A DNA stretch of 64,000 nucleotides from Lutibacter sp. A80 (GTDB lineage Bacteria; Bacteroidota; Bacteroidia; Flavobacteriales; Flavobacteriaceae): assembly GCF_022429645.1 (NCBI RefSeq), contig NZ_CP092480.1:523501-587500 (forward strand), given 5' to 3'. The position numbers were made by a program, and so were the translations under genes. Each line of letters begins with the position of its first letter. Within the stretch, counting starts at the first letter, position 1. This document shows, piece by piece, positions 1-9,228 of this stretch. The notes below the pieces were generated by a model. That model saw nothing but the letters and a program-made list of their open reading frames with translations, searched no databases and had not been told where the DNA came from.

Positions 1-1795
1 TACCTGGGTATAAATCAATGTAAAAAATATTTTTAATGCCTAACTGAAAAGCTTTTTTTGAGCAAAGTTCACAAGGAGATGCTGTAGTAAATAAATTCCC
101 TCCCATTAACGGCTGACCTCCATACTTAGAAATCTGCAACATTGCATTTTCTTCTGCATGTAATGATCTGGTATGGACCTGATTATCTTTTGCTTCATAT
201 GAATTATGAAAAGATTTAAAACAATAAGAACAAGGTCTTCCCTCTAATCTTTCTTCCAACCCTTTTATTTTTAGGAAATCTTTAGTTATTTTATCAATAA
301 ACTTTTCTCCATCCTTATACTTATGTTCAGTCTTACCCTGCTCAAAATTTGAAAACTCAGTTATATCTACAGCTCCTGTTAAATCTCTAATATCTCTCAA
401 TCCACAATGAATTTGACCTACTGGGACTTCATTCCAACCAATTCCTTTAACTGAATAATGTGAATCTGTAACAACTGCTCCTACCTGCCTTGAAATGCAA
501 CCTGAGTTAAGTTTTGCATTAAAAGCAATTTGCATAATTCTCTCTGGATAAGTTGGAGTAATTAACCCTGGTTGTTGAATTAAACTTATCAACTTCAGTG
601 TTTGAAAAATAAAAGGTTGATATATATAATACTTATTATCTCCTTTATACTCTTTATTCTTTCTTTTTTTTAATTCTTCTTTATGATCTTTTAGTATATC
701 ATCAAACTTTAAATCTTCTTTAAAAACAATATGATAATCAGATTTTTGAACACAATTTTCCACATCAAAACTATCAAAATCACCTCTTTTAAATTCATTT
801 ACTTTATATTCAGTGTCGTCTAATAATTTTATTAGGTTTATATTTTTATTTACATCGGTCTTAGAGGGTTTTTTCCTATTTTTTTCTTTAATATATTCTT
901 GTCTAACTTTCTCTTTTCTACTACTTACCACCATATAAAAACCAGAATATTTCTCCTTAAAATACATCATTTCATAGGAATTCTTTAACCTATCAATTAT
1001 TATATGTGCTTCTCTTTTATCTTTAATTTCTGATGATGCTTTTCTATGAATTTTAATTAATTGATTTATTACATCCGCTAAAATGTAAATATAATTTAAC
1101 TTTTCCTCTTTCTTATTTTCTTTAATTACTTCAATATCTAAAGTGCCATATCTTCTAAGACAATAAGCTGCGACATGATTTAATTTATGTCTTAAAAAAC
1201 GGCTATACCAGTCTAATTTATTGAAAAATAATTTTGAAAATTCCCTATATGGTTCATTAAAAAAGAAATCACTAATATTTGAAGTTGTTAAAAAATCAAG
1301 AAGTGTATCTCCTTTAAACCGAATATTTATAGTGTCCAAAATATTTTCTAAATACTTCTTGAAATCATTCGATAAAAATTGAGAACTACCTTCTGCAATA
1401 CCAACATCCCCACCAAATCTTGGTGTTTTAAACTCTTTATAATTACCAAGGCTATCAATCCAATTACATATATTTTCAGCATATTTTTTATTATTCTTAT
1501 CGTAATTATGATGTAGGATAAATAATAGAATAACACTTCTGTAATCAACTACATCAAACTTTATCCAATTCTCTTTATGTTTGAAAAAGTCTTTTATTCT
1601 TCTTATTTTTCTCGATTCAATTCCGCTTATATCAGAATACACATTCTCAAAATCTTCAATAAACTTAAATTGTTCTTCTGTTAATTCTTCTTGCGAAAGC
1701 AACTCAACAATTTTGTCTGCTCCTGCCTGCATTTTCCCTGTAAGTCCAAGAAGAATGAAGTTTTTTCTTAATTTATAAAAATTGTTTAATGACAT
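1..1795 (-). CDS. Large cytidine/dCMP deaminase-like protein, probable anti-phage nucleotide deaminase (3' end outside window)
   Basis: The frame is open from an ATG at 1795 to the left edge, so at least 598 residues are coded and the stop lies outside. The C-terminal part carries a zinc deaminase signature: H546-A-E548 and P-C575-x-x-C578, as in dCMP/cytidine deaminases. Extra Cys and His residues upstream (HCGLRD, RPCSYC) could bind a second metal. Residues 13-28 (FILLGLTGKMQAGADK) look like a degenerate nucleotide-binding P-loop lacking the GK[ST] ending. Family knowledge: an N-terminal P-loop/nucleotide kinase-like region followed by a deaminase domain is the plan of anti-phage dCTP deaminases that deplete dCTP. 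The gene follows hsdS by 37 bp on the same strand, inside a defence island, which supports that role. Substrate (dCMP, dCTP or other) cannot be told from sequence. An ordinary metabolic dCMP deaminase is unlikely because those are about 150 residues. Confidence 0.8.
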   Translation of the reverse strand, partial: MSLNNFYKLRKNFILLGLTGKMQAGADKIVELLSQEELTEEQFKFIEDFENVYSDISGIESRKIRRIKDFFKHKENWIKFDVVDYRSVILLFILHHNYDKNNKKYAENICNWIDSLGNYKEFKTPRFGGDVGIAEGSSQFLSNDFKKYLENILDTINIRFKGDTLLDFLTTSNISDFFFNEPYREFSKLFFNKLDWYSRFLRHKLNHVAAYCLRRYGTLDIEVIKENKKEEKLNYIYILADVINQLIKIHRKASSEIKDKREAHIIIDRLKNSYEMMYFKEKYSGFYMVVSSRKEKVRQEYIKEKNRKKPSKTDVNKNINLIKLLDDTEYKVNEFKRGDFDSFDVENCVQKSDYHIVFKEDLKFDDILKDHKEELKKRKNKEYKGDNKYYIYQPFIFQTLKLISLIQQPGLITPTYPERIMQIAFNAKLNSGCISRQVGAVVTDSHYSVKGIGWNEVPVGQIHCGLRDIRDLTGAVDITEFSNFEQGKTEHKYKDGEKFIDKITKDFLKIKGLEERLEGRPCSYCFKSFHNSYEAKDNQVHTRSLHAEENAMLQISKYGGQPLMGGNLFTTASPCELCSKKAFQLGIKNIFYIDLYPG

Positions 1796-1832
1796 ATGAC
1801 GTTTTTTTCTTTAGCTATTTTTTTCTTTTCCT

Positions 1833-3086
1833 TTACTCTTTTTTATAACCTTCTCCACTCTCCGCAACCATACCTAATGGCATATCCTGAGCTTGACGAA
1901 GGGCTGCCTCCCCAACCGTAACTTGCCCATTCATTAACATTGGTAATAACCAATCTCGAAGCTTGGAAAGTTTTTGGTTTTCTTTTGAGTTTACAATTAT
2001 TTTTTCGTGGAAAGGGTCTGCAATTTTTTTAAATTTTTCTAAAGTATCTTTATTTGGAAAACAAAGTTTCAGCCCAAAAAGGTCATCTTTAGTTATTGAA
2101 CCAAATGTTGTTCCTGAAGAATTTCTTCTATCAAAAATTTGTTTAAAATGTTCCATTTGACTCCATAAAAAAGAATTAGAACCTTCTTTTTCTCTTAGAG
2201 CAGCTAATCCACGACCAATACAACAACTTTCCATTGTTTGATTAAGCGTTCCAACTGGAGCTCTAACGGATAATAGAATGTCATTTTCTTCAGCCATTCG
2301 AGATGGTTCAGTTGTATATTTTCTTACAGTAGGAAATCTTAAACCAAAATCTGTTGAGCCTTGATAGAAGACTGTCCCATTTTCTTCTTCATTATAAGAG
2401 CTCCCAGCAGGTGATTGTCCCATTGTGATATTTGCAATATCAGACAAAACACCATCTTCCCAACCAACAGGAATTTCACGTTTTAACTCCTCATTATAAA
2501 CCATTAACCCACCAGATGATTTATAAGGTTTTCCGTTAGCATCTGGAAAATCGAACTGTACAAACCAATAATTGTACAATGTTTTTGCCATTGCTTCTAA
2601 CTCTTGGTTTATTTTGTTGTTGATTTCTATTTTTGCATCTAAATCTGAAAGGACTTTGGCTATTTTTTGTTGAGTAATAAGAGATGGTAATGAAATTATT
2701 CTATCTGAAATTTGAGGAATTGTAATTTGTGGTTGCCCAGAACCGGTTCCACCTTGACGGTTTTGCTTTAGATTATAAAAAAGATAATCTACATCTAATA
2801 ACTTACTGTTTGGAATTAAAGTAAGTAATCTGACAATAGGAAAAAATGGTTCTTTTCTAATAGCTACAAACCCTACATTTGAACCTCTTGCAGCTACTGT
2901 TACAGCAGAGTCAATTATTCTAGGAGTATCTGTATAACCTTGTAATCCATATTTTTTCTCTGCATTAGCAAAAACTGGTATATTATTTAAATTACTTTTA
3001 TCTACGCTAAATATTTTTGGTTTATCTCCACCCGCAAAAATATCTGCTACTTCACCTAATTTAAATATGCTAAACTCACTATTCAT
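1833..3086 (-). CDS. hsdS: Type I restriction-modification specificity subunit HsdS
   Basis: This 417-residue protein chooses the DNA target for a type I restriction enzyme by joining two HsdM subunits. It shows the usual pattern of two target-recognition domains, each followed by a conserved helical spacer. The first starts at FKLGEVADI and has its spacer near residues 130-175 (ITQQKIAKVLSDLDAKIE...). The second starts at WEDGVLSDIANI near residue 208 and ends with KLRDWLLPMLMNGQV. Its start overlaps the end of hsdM by 8 bp, indicating translational coupling. The last ~25 residues include LRQAQD, coded by a repeat-like segment at 1886-1903, and look like an appended tail. The target sequence cannot be predicted. 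Confidence 0.95.
   Translation of the reverse strand: MNSEFSIFKLGEVADIFAGGDKPKIFSVDKSNLNNIPVFANAEKKYGLQGYTDTPRIIDSAVTVAARGSNVGFVAIRKEPFFPIVRLLTLIPNSKLLDVDYLFYNLKQNRQGGTGSGQPQITIPQISDRIISLPSLITQQKIAKVLSDLDAKIEINNKINQELEAMAKTLYNYWFVQFDFPDANGKPYKSSGGLMVYNEELKREIPVGWEDGVLSDIANITMGQSPAGSSYNEEENGTVFYQGSTDFGLRFPTVRKYTTEPSRMAEENDILLSVRAPVGTLNQTMESCCIGRGLAALREKEGSNSFLWSQMEHFKQIFDRRNSSGTTFGSITKDDLFGLKLCFPNKDTLEKFKKIADPFHEKIIVNSKENQKLSKLRDWLLPMLMNGQVTVGEAALRQAQDMPLGMVAESGEGYKKE
1886..1903. repeat. Copy of a widespread short dispersed repeat inside the 3' end of hsdS
   Basis: The 18 bases CCTGAGCTTGACGAAGGG differ by one base from the motif CCTGAGCTTGTCGAAGG, which I recall as a dispersed short repeat in many bacterial genomes, including Bacteroidota. 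Read on the minus strand it gives the LRQAQ-type tail often seen at odd protein ends. It sits after the last conserved HsdS segment, so it appears to have extended the reading frame. The identification rests on memory of the motif. Confidence 0.45.
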
Positions 3087-4707
3087 AATTTAACTTCTTT
3101 AAATTCTTTTGAATCTCCTTTTCTAAACTTTTACTTTCAGCAAATAAACCTTCTAAATTGGTTTCAAAAGTATTCATTTTTGTTGCAAACTCTTCCGCAG
3201 TAATATCAACATATTCAATTTTCACTTCAAAATATTGCCCTGCACTTAAACTGTAGTTTTTAGCTTCAATATCCTTATAAGAAACCACTACCGAGAAATC
3301 GTCTTTTACTTCTTTAGTATTAAAAACATTAATAATTTGGTCTTCTTCGGCTTTAGAAAGTACCGTTTTTTGGTTTTTACCTTCTTTTACTTTGGTTCCT
3401 AAATTGGAAGCATCTATTAACACCACATCTTTTGTATTGGTTTTGTCTAAAAACAAAATACTTACGTTGGTACCTGTAGTTGCAAAAATATTACTTGGCA
3501 TACTTACTACACCTGCTAACATTTTACTTTCAACTAGTTTTTGTCTAATTTTTTTATCTATACCACTTTGCGCGGTAATAAAACCTGTTGGCACTACAAT
3601 GGCAGCTTTTCCATGTTGCGTTAAGCTGTGCATTATATGCTGTATAAACAACAAATAAATAGCCATAGATTCTTTCTTTTTATTGGGCACTTTTGGTATG
3701 CCTGCAAAAAAGCGTTCTTGGTTTGCTTTGGTGTCTAAATCTGCGCTATAATCAGAAAAATCTAACTTAAATGGCGGATTTGAAACTATATAATCAAACT
3801 GCTCTAACTGTCCGTTTTCTTGTTTATGATACGGATGTAAAATGGTATTACCTTGTATAATATTATGAATGGAATGTACCAGGTTGTTTAAAATTAGATT
3901 TAAACGCAGTAGGGCAGATGATTTTTGAGAAATATCTTGCGAGTAAATAGTACATTTATCTTCGCCAATGGCGTGTGCAATGTTCATTAACAAGGTACCA
4001 GATCCTGCACTGGGATCATAACAGGTAACATTATTAATTTTTTTATTAGCTGGCACCAAACAAGCCGCCATAATTTTAGCTACTGCGTGTGGTGTAAAAT
4101 ATTCGGCATATTTACCGCCGCTATTGGTGTTGTAATCTTTAATTAAATACTCGAAAATAGTAGCAAAAAAGTCGAACTTTTGTGTAAAAATATGTTCAAA
4201 ACTAAAATCTACTAATTTATTTACCAATGCTTTGCAAAAAGCATCTCTATTATCGGTTACATATTTGCTTATGTTTTCGAACAATACAACTTTTTCTCCA
4301 CCTTGTGTTAATACCGAAAAAATATCGTTGTTTGCTTTGGCAACATCTGTTAAGGTTTGGTCAAAAATATCAGCAAATTTGTCTTTATTTTGTTCTTTAA
4401 ATAATTTTGACAATAAGTTTTTAGGGGTAAATTTAGCGGTGTTTTCATTAATTTGAATGCTCAACATTTCCAAATCATCATCGGAATAATTGTCTAATGC
4501 TTCATCTAAATTTTCAGCGTTTGCCAATGCTGGTTCAAGTTGTTTTAATTCATAAACATATTTATCGTTTAAAAACTTATATAAAAATACTTGAGTAATT
4601 ATTTTAAATTCATTTCCATCATTTCCTAAACCGTAATTGGCACATACGCTTTTTAAATCGTCTATAAGTGCTTTGGTTTGGGTTTCGAATTTTGCGGTAT
4701 CTGTCAT
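3079..4707 (-). CDS. hsdM: Type I restriction-modification DNA methyltransferase HsdM
   Basis: This 542-residue protein is the N6-adenine methylating subunit of the type I complex, using S-adenosylmethionine. A helical N-terminal domain (about 1-170) precedes the methylase fold. Motif I is DPSAGSGTLL at 231-240 and the catalytic motif IV is NPPF at 310-313, the order of gamma-class adenine methylases. A C-terminal region with heptad-like character would contact HsdS. Length is usual for the family. The 3' end overlaps hsdS by 8 bp. Upstream, on the same strand, lie a four-helix-bundle gene (24 bp gap) and a RhuM/Fic gene, both inserted between hsdR and hsdM. Confidence 0.96.
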   Translation of the reverse strand: MTDTAKFETQTKALIDDLKSVCANYGLGNDGNEFKIITQVFLYKFLNDKYVYELKQLEPALANAENLDEALDNYSDDDLEMLSIQINENTAKFTPKNLLSKLFKEQNKDKFADIFDQTLTDVAKANNDIFSVLTQGGEKVVLFENISKYVTDNRDAFCKALVNKLVDFSFEHIFTQKFDFFATIFEYLIKDYNTNSGGKYAEYFTPHAVAKIMAACLVPANKKINNVTCYDPSAGSGTLLMNIAHAIGEDKCTIYSQDISQKSSALLRLNLILNNLVHSIHNIIQGNTILHPYHKQENGQLEQFDYIVSNPPFKLDFSDYSADLDTKANQERFFAGIPKVPNKKKESMAIYLLFIQHIMHSLTQHGKAAIVVPTGFITAQSGIDKKIRQKLVESKMLAGVVSMPSNIFATTGTNVSILFLDKTNTKDVVLIDASNLGTKVKEGKNQKTVLSKAEEDQIINVFNTKEVKDDFSVVVSYKDIEAKNYSLSAGQYFEVKIEYVDITAEEFATKMNTFETNLEGLFAESKSLEKEIQKNLKKLNYE

Positions 4708-4731
4708 ATTTATTTAATTATGAATTTTTAA

Positions 4732-5082
4732 TTACGAATTACGGATTGTTTTTTGGATACTTCCAATAATTCGTAATAATTCTTCAATGTCGTTTAGTAA
4801 TGGTTCTCTTTGTTCTTTTGTTAAATAATTAGTATCGGTTAATAACCGTATCCAATACTTTGTTTCTCTTGCTTCTTTATAAGAAATAGTTAATTTAGCA
4901 AAGAAATCTTTTCTGCTTTGACCTCCAATAGCTTCTTCAATATTAGCTCCTATTGAAGTGCCTGATCGTAACAGTTGTTTACTTAAAATATATTCTTTCT
5001 TTTCGGTTTGAAGAAACTTACAAATATTCACAATTTTAATTGCAAAAGCATACGATTTTATTTGTACTACATTTTCTTTCAT
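4732..5082 (-). CDS. Four-helix-bundle protein of the 23S rRNA intervening-sequence (IVS) family
   Basis: A 116-residue protein with the core pattern LLRSGTSIGANIEEA, followed by S-x-x-D-F and a helix ending in YWIRLL. These features mark the small four-helix-bundle family first described from intervening sequences in spirochaete 23S rRNA genes. Biochemical function is unknown; structures of relatives show homopentamers of helical bundles. Here it is not in an rRNA gene but sits between a RhuM/Fic gene and hsdM, same strand, gaps of 28 and 24 bp, so it is probably co-transcribed with the restriction genes. Members are common near defence and mobile loci in Bacteroidota, so a role in the island is possible but unproven. 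Confidence 0.9.
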   Translation of the reverse strand: MKENVVQIKSYAFAIKIVNICKFLQTEKKEYILSKQLLRSGTSIGANIEEAIGGQSRKDFFAKLTISYKEARETKYWIRLLTDTNYLTKEQREPLLNDIEELLRIIGSIQKTIRNS

Positions 5083-5110
5083 TTAATTCCTCATTCGTAA
5101 TTGAACATTC

Positions 5111-6088
5111 TTAATTGGTTTTATTTCTATTTAGCACGCTAATTACCAATCGTTTTACGGTTTCCATTTCTTCTGGTTTGCTAGAAGCTATAAACAGCGT
5201 TAAACTTGCCAACGTATCGTTACTAATTATAGGTTGATTTTGACTGTTAAAAAGCAGGTTGTTTTGTTGTAAAAACTTTAAAAAACAAGCTGCTGCAATA
5301 CGTTTATTTCCATCTACAAACGAGTGATTCTTAACTACTAAATATAAAAGCATTGCTGCTTTTTCTTCAATTGTTGGGTAAAAATCTTTAGTTCCAAATC
5401 CTTTTTCAATTTGCGCAATAGAACTTTCAAAACTTTTATCTTTTTCTTTACCAAAAACATCCGAATCAAATTCAGTAAGCATCTGATTTATTAGTTTCTG
5501 ATAATCAGCTAAACTTGGATAATTGGCTTCTTTTGTTGTTAATCCCTTTGTATCTAATTCTTCGTGATCATAATCATCTAACAAACTTAAACCATTAGCA
5601 AAAACAGTAAGCCATTCGTTTTCTGCTGTTTTTTCTTCAATAACTCTACTTAAAATTTGAATACCGTTTTTTAACACCTGTACTTCTTGTTCTTTTTGAG
5701 CTAAACGTTTTTCATTTATAGCGTAACCTTTAACTAGGTAATCTTTTAAAATACTAGTTGCCCAAATTCTAAATTGTGTTGCACGAGTGGATTTTATGCG
5801 ATACCCAACTGAAATAATAGCATCTAAATTATAATTTAATTGCTTTCGTTTTACTGTTCTTGTACCTTCTTTTCGAACTTGTAAGAATTCCTTACAAGTT
5901 GCTTTTTCATTTAATTCTTGTTCTTTAAAAATACTTTTTAAGTGCATGGTTATATTTTGAGGCGTAGTCTCAAAAAGCGTTGCCATTTGAGCTTGCGTTA
6001 ACCAAACCGTTTCTTGCTCAAACTGCACATTAATTTGTGTTGAACCATCATCAGCTTTATAAATTTCTATTTGATTTTGATTTTCCAT
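5111..6088 (-). CDS. RhuM-family protein with C-terminal Fic/Doc domain
   Basis: This 325-residue protein has an N-terminal RhuM ('virulence protein RhuM') domain at about 1-125. It includes VWLTQAQMATLFETT, a helix-turn-helix-like stretch, and TRATQFRIWATSILKDYLVKG. The C-terminal half (about 185-320) is a Fic/Doc fold with H255-S-F-V-D259-G-N261-K-R263, close to the HxFx[D/N]xNKR active loop. Fic/Doc enzymes transfer AMP or phosphate to protein targets; which one this does is unknown. It lies between hsdR (57 bp upstream) and the four-helix-bundle gene, same strand. No obvious small antitoxin such as Phd is adjacent, so a classic Doc/Phd pair is not visible. RhuM/Fic genes inside type I loci recur in Bacteroidota. 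Confidence 0.92.
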   Translation of the reverse strand: MENQNQIEIYKADDGSTQINVQFEQETVWLTQAQMATLFETTPQNITMHLKSIFKEQELNEKATCKEFLQVRKEGTRTVKRKQLNYNLDAIISVGYRIKSTRATQFRIWATSILKDYLVKGYAINEKRLAQKEQEVQVLKNGIQILSRVIEEKTAENEWLTVFANGLSLLDDYDHEELDTKGLTTKEANYPSLADYQKLINQMLTEFDSDVFGKEKDKSFESSIAQIEKGFGTKDFYPTIEEKAAMLLYLVVKNHSFVDGNKRIAAACFLKFLQQNNLLFNSQNQPIISNDTLASLTLFIASSKPEEMETVKRLVISVLNRNKTN

Positions 6089-6145
6089 TTCACTTTTTAC
6101 TTTTCAACTATAGCATATTTTGCGACAACCACTTAAACTTTTATT

Positions 6146-9100
6146 TTAAGCAACATTTCCATTGTATTCATTTAAATATTCTTTTACTATAATACTATTT
6201 ATTCGCTTAACATCGGTTGTATTAATAGCAATATGTTGTTTATTTTTAAATTGATTAACCACCAATCGTAGTATCATTTTTTCTACATAACTCTCATTCT
6301 CCAATATTTTAGAATTTTGAAGAATTTCTTTGTCTACTTCTGTTTTTAATCCTTTTAAGGCTTCAAATAATTTACGTTCGCTATCTGTCAACGGATCTTT
6401 TTCCATTAATCGTTTATGAATACGTGCGTATTTAGCATCGTAATCGTATTTTGCTTTTAGCAACTGGTTTTCACGTTCCAGTTTTTTTGCTTTATCGTAA
6501 ATATCATTTAAAGCTTTAATATTGGCTTCCATTTCTTCTTTGGTAACCTCACTTAAATTTTTCTTTTTGAACAAGCGTTCTAATTCTTCTTTTAACGACA
6601 CAAAAACAGGATCACGAGGATCAAAATTACCTCCCAGCATTTCACGAGTTTTCTGCAAAGTATTTTTCAACTCATCAGCCAACACCATTTCTTCTTCCTT
6701 TACCTTGGTAAAAGCAAAAATAACATCTTCTAGCGCTGTATTCAAAATGTTTTCAGTTTCTACATTATTTTCTAGCGCAACTTTAGTGTTTATTAAAGCC
6801 AACCTATCATTGGTTAATCTAGATAACAACGTAAGTTTTCTGAAATCTAGTTTTTCTAACAACTCAAAATTACCAGACAAACGAATAAGGTTGTACAGCT
6901 CTTTTGCATTGTTTAATGCTTTGGCTAATGCTCTTATTTCTGTACGTTCATTTATTTCTGAAATTTGCTCATCAAAAACAGTTGGATTTTCTGTATTAAA
7001 TTTGAAAAGAACATCTTTTATTTTTTCAATATCTGCTGTTATTTCTTCTGAAGATTTAAACAAATTGGAATAATGTTCTATTTCATCACCTAACTCACCT
7101 TGCAATTCATTAAAATAATCTTGATTGGTTTTATCAAACTCTTTTTGAATGTCTGCAAAATCAACTACATATCCGTATTTATGTGTTTTATAGGTTCTGT
7201 TAACACGTGTTAAGGTTTGCAGTAAATTATGTGATTTTATTTTGCGTCCTATGTATAGTTTTTTCAATCGTTTAGCATCAAAACCAGTCAACAACATATT
7301 GTACACAAATAGAAAATCTATATTACCTGCTTTAAAACTAGCAACCCAATCTTTACGATTTTGTTTGGTTCCTATATCGTGTAAAATTACTTGTGCTGAA
7401 GTTACCTTACTTTCATCTTTCTTTTTGCTAGCATAACTTTCTGGTTCTTCCGCCGCTTGGTTTAGCAATGTTTCAACCTTTGGCGCATACTTATTCTGAA
7501 AAATTTCAGCCATCATTTTAGCTTGGTCAGATGAATCGCAAACAACCATACCTCCAATGCTGTTATCGTTCATAGAAATACGAGCTTGTTCTATATCTTT
7601 TACAATATAATCGAGCATTGGTTCTACAAATTTATGATGTGCATACACTGTTTTCTTGTCTGCATTACCTTGTAAAATTTGTAATTTTTCCAAAGTTTCT
7701 TTTAAAGCTAATTTATAATTAGTTTCTATTTCTTCACGTATTAAACGCAAGGTATAACCATCTTTTATAGATAAATTATAATAATATTTATGAATATAAT
7801 CTCCAAATAAAGTTTTAGAATTGTATTCTTTACCCAATAATGGTGTACCCGTTAACCCAATTTTTATAGAATGTTTATCAGCCAATTCTAAATTAGCTAA
7901 AAAACTACCTTTTGGGTTGTAACTTCTATGAACTTCATCCAAGAAAAATACACGTTGCACGCTTAAATTATAATCGTTGTTTTTTATAACATCTGGATCA
8001 TCTTTAAACTTTTGAATGTTTACAACCGTAATTTCTGCCTTACCAGAACTATTATGTATTACTTTGGTAGATTTTATATCTCTTGTAAACTCTGCTCTAC
8101 TATTTACTTTATGAACTATTAAACCACGCGCGTTAAACTCTTTAGCTGCCTGAGTTAATAAATCTAACCGATCTACAATAAAGTAAAACTTTGGAATGAT
8201 GTTCTTTTTTTGATAATAATCTGTTAAATGCTTCACATTAAAATAAGCCAATGCCGTTTTTCCAGATCCTTGTGTATGCCAAATAATTCCTTTTTTGACA
8301 CCATTTTCTAATTTGTCTTCTATTGCTTTAGTTGCAAATAGTTGTGGATAACGCATAATGTGTTTTTCCAGACCTTTTTCTTCTTCTACATAGGCAAACG
8401 CATATTGCAAAATAAATTTTAAGCGCTCTTTTTGAAATAGGGATGTTGAAATACGATTCGTTGCAGTAGTTGGTTTTTTGTTTGAAATATATTCCTTTGA
8501 ATTTTTAATACTCAACAAATTGGTGTCTTTTAAAACAAAGGTTTCCTCTTCTTCTAAAAGTGGTTTTAAAAGCGTGTCTAAATCAAATGTTTTTTCTTCT
8601 CTAAAATAATTGAAAATAGGCTTGTAATAATTTGTTGTGCTATAAAAAGCACCTTCTAACATCTGAGAATCATCATCACTATATTCCATATTGTTAGAAA
8701 ATACCATTAGCTGGGTAAGGTTGATAAACTTGCGAAACTTTTTATTTCTAAAACGCCTTTTCATGCGTTCATGTTCATCACGAATACCATTTCTATTATT
8801 CGGTTTTTTGACTTCTATAAACACCAAAGGCATTCCGTTAATTAGCAGAATAATATCTGGTCTAAACGTTTCATCATCTTTTTGATAAGGTAATTCTGTT
8901 ACAACGTGAAACGAGTTTTTATCAAAATTTTCAAAATCAATTAATTTTACACCAGTTTGATCAATTAACTTCTTATAAAAAGCACGTCCTAAATCTTCAT
9001 TTTCTAATGACAATGAAATATCAGCATAGACTTTTTGGATTTCAGTTTCAGATAATCCTGAATTGATTTCTCCTAATTGTTTGTTGAAAATATCTGTGAA

Positions 9101-9214
9101 TATATTTGTGCTTTCATCCCATTCTATATCTTTTAAAGACAAATAGGTATAACCTAATTGAATTAGATGTAATATAGAAGGGATTTTTACTCTGGAGTCT
9201 TCGTTAAATATCAT
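6146..9214 (-). CDS. hsdR: Type I restriction endonuclease motor subunit HsdR
   Basis: This 1022-residue protein translocates and cuts unmethylated DNA as part of the HsdR2M2S complex. The N-terminal nuclease has D120 (RPDIILLING) and E134-x-K136 (IEVKK), the PD-(D/E)xK pattern. The helicase core follows: Walker A at about 313-320 (HTQGSGKT), the DEVH box at 426-429, and GLTGTPL further on. A motif VI-like stretch (LLQTLTRVNRTY) comes before the helical C-terminus. Its size matches the type IC-like (EcoR124I) HsdR group. It is the first gene of a six-gene minus-strand run. A 14-bp palindrome touches its start codon (9215-9228), a possible operator. Confidence 0.96.
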   Translation of the reverse strand: MIFNEDSRVKIPSILHLIQLGYTYLSLKDIEWDESTNIFTDIFNKQLGEINSGLSETEIQKVYADISLSLENEDLGRAFYKKLIDQTGVKLIDFENFDKNSFHVVTELPYQKDDETFRPDIILLINGMPLVFIEVKKPNNRNGIRDEHERMKRRFRNKKFRKFINLTQLMVFSNNMEYSDDDSQMLEGAFYSTTNYYKPIFNYFREEKTFDLDTLLKPLLEEEETFVLKDTNLLSIKNSKEYISNKKPTTATNRISTSLFQKERLKFILQYAFAYVEEEKGLEKHIMRYPQLFATKAIEDKLENGVKKGIIWHTQGSGKTALAYFNVKHLTDYYQKKNIIPKFYFIVDRLDLLTQAAKEFNARGLIVHKVNSRAEFTRDIKSTKVIHNSSGKAEITVVNIQKFKDDPDVIKNNDYNLSVQRVFFLDEVHRSYNPKGSFLANLELADKHSIKIGLTGTPLLGKEYNSKTLFGDYIHKYYYNLSIKDGYTLRLIREEIETNYKLALKETLEKLQILQGNADKKTVYAHHKFVEPMLDYIVKDIEQARISMNDNSIGGMVVCDSSDQAKMMAEIFQNKYAPKVETLLNQAAEEPESYASKKKDESKVTSAQVILHDIGTKQNRKDWVASFKAGNIDFLFVYNMLLTGFDAKRLKKLYIGRKIKSHNLLQTLTRVNRTYKTHKYGYVVDFADIQKEFDKTNQDYFNELQGELGDEIEHYSNLFKSSEEITADIEKIKDVLFKFNTENPTVFDEQISEINERTEIRALAKALNNAKELYNLIRLSGNFELLEKLDFRKLTLLSRLTNDRLALINTKVALENNVETENILNTALEDVIFAFTKVKEEEMVLADELKNTLQKTREMLGGNFDPRDPVFVSLKEELERLFKKKNLSEVTKEEMEANIKALNDIYDKAKKLERENQLLKAKYDYDAKYARIHKRLMEKDPLTDSERKLFEALKGLKTEVDKEILQNSKILENESYVEKMILRLVVNQFKNKQHIAINTTDVKRINSIIVKEYLNEYNGNVA

Positions 9215-9228
9215 AGCTTTTAAAAGCT
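9215..9228. promoter_or_regulatory. 14-bp perfect palindrome abutting the hsdR start codon
   Basis: AGCTTTTAAAAGCT is a perfect palindrome lying directly upstream of the hsdR ATG (9212-9214). A second inverted repeat, CTATTAT/ATAATAG, spans 9258-9290. Their position suggests operator sites for the restriction operon, but no regulator gene is evident, and AT-rich palindromes also arise by chance. Confidence 0.35.

Noticed and set aside
1348..1778. Short open frames on both strands inside the left-edge gene
   Set aside because: They lie in other frames of the large deaminase-like gene, which has clear family motifs; none has recognisable features.
1833..3086. Phase-variable hsdS shuffling
   Set aside because: Only one hsdS is visible, with no inverted partial copy or invertase gene nearby in the window.
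5111..6088. Classic Phd/Doc toxin-antitoxin pair
   Set aside because: No small Phd-like antitoxin gene adjoins; the Fic domain is fused to RhuM and the neighbour is a four-helix-bundle protein.
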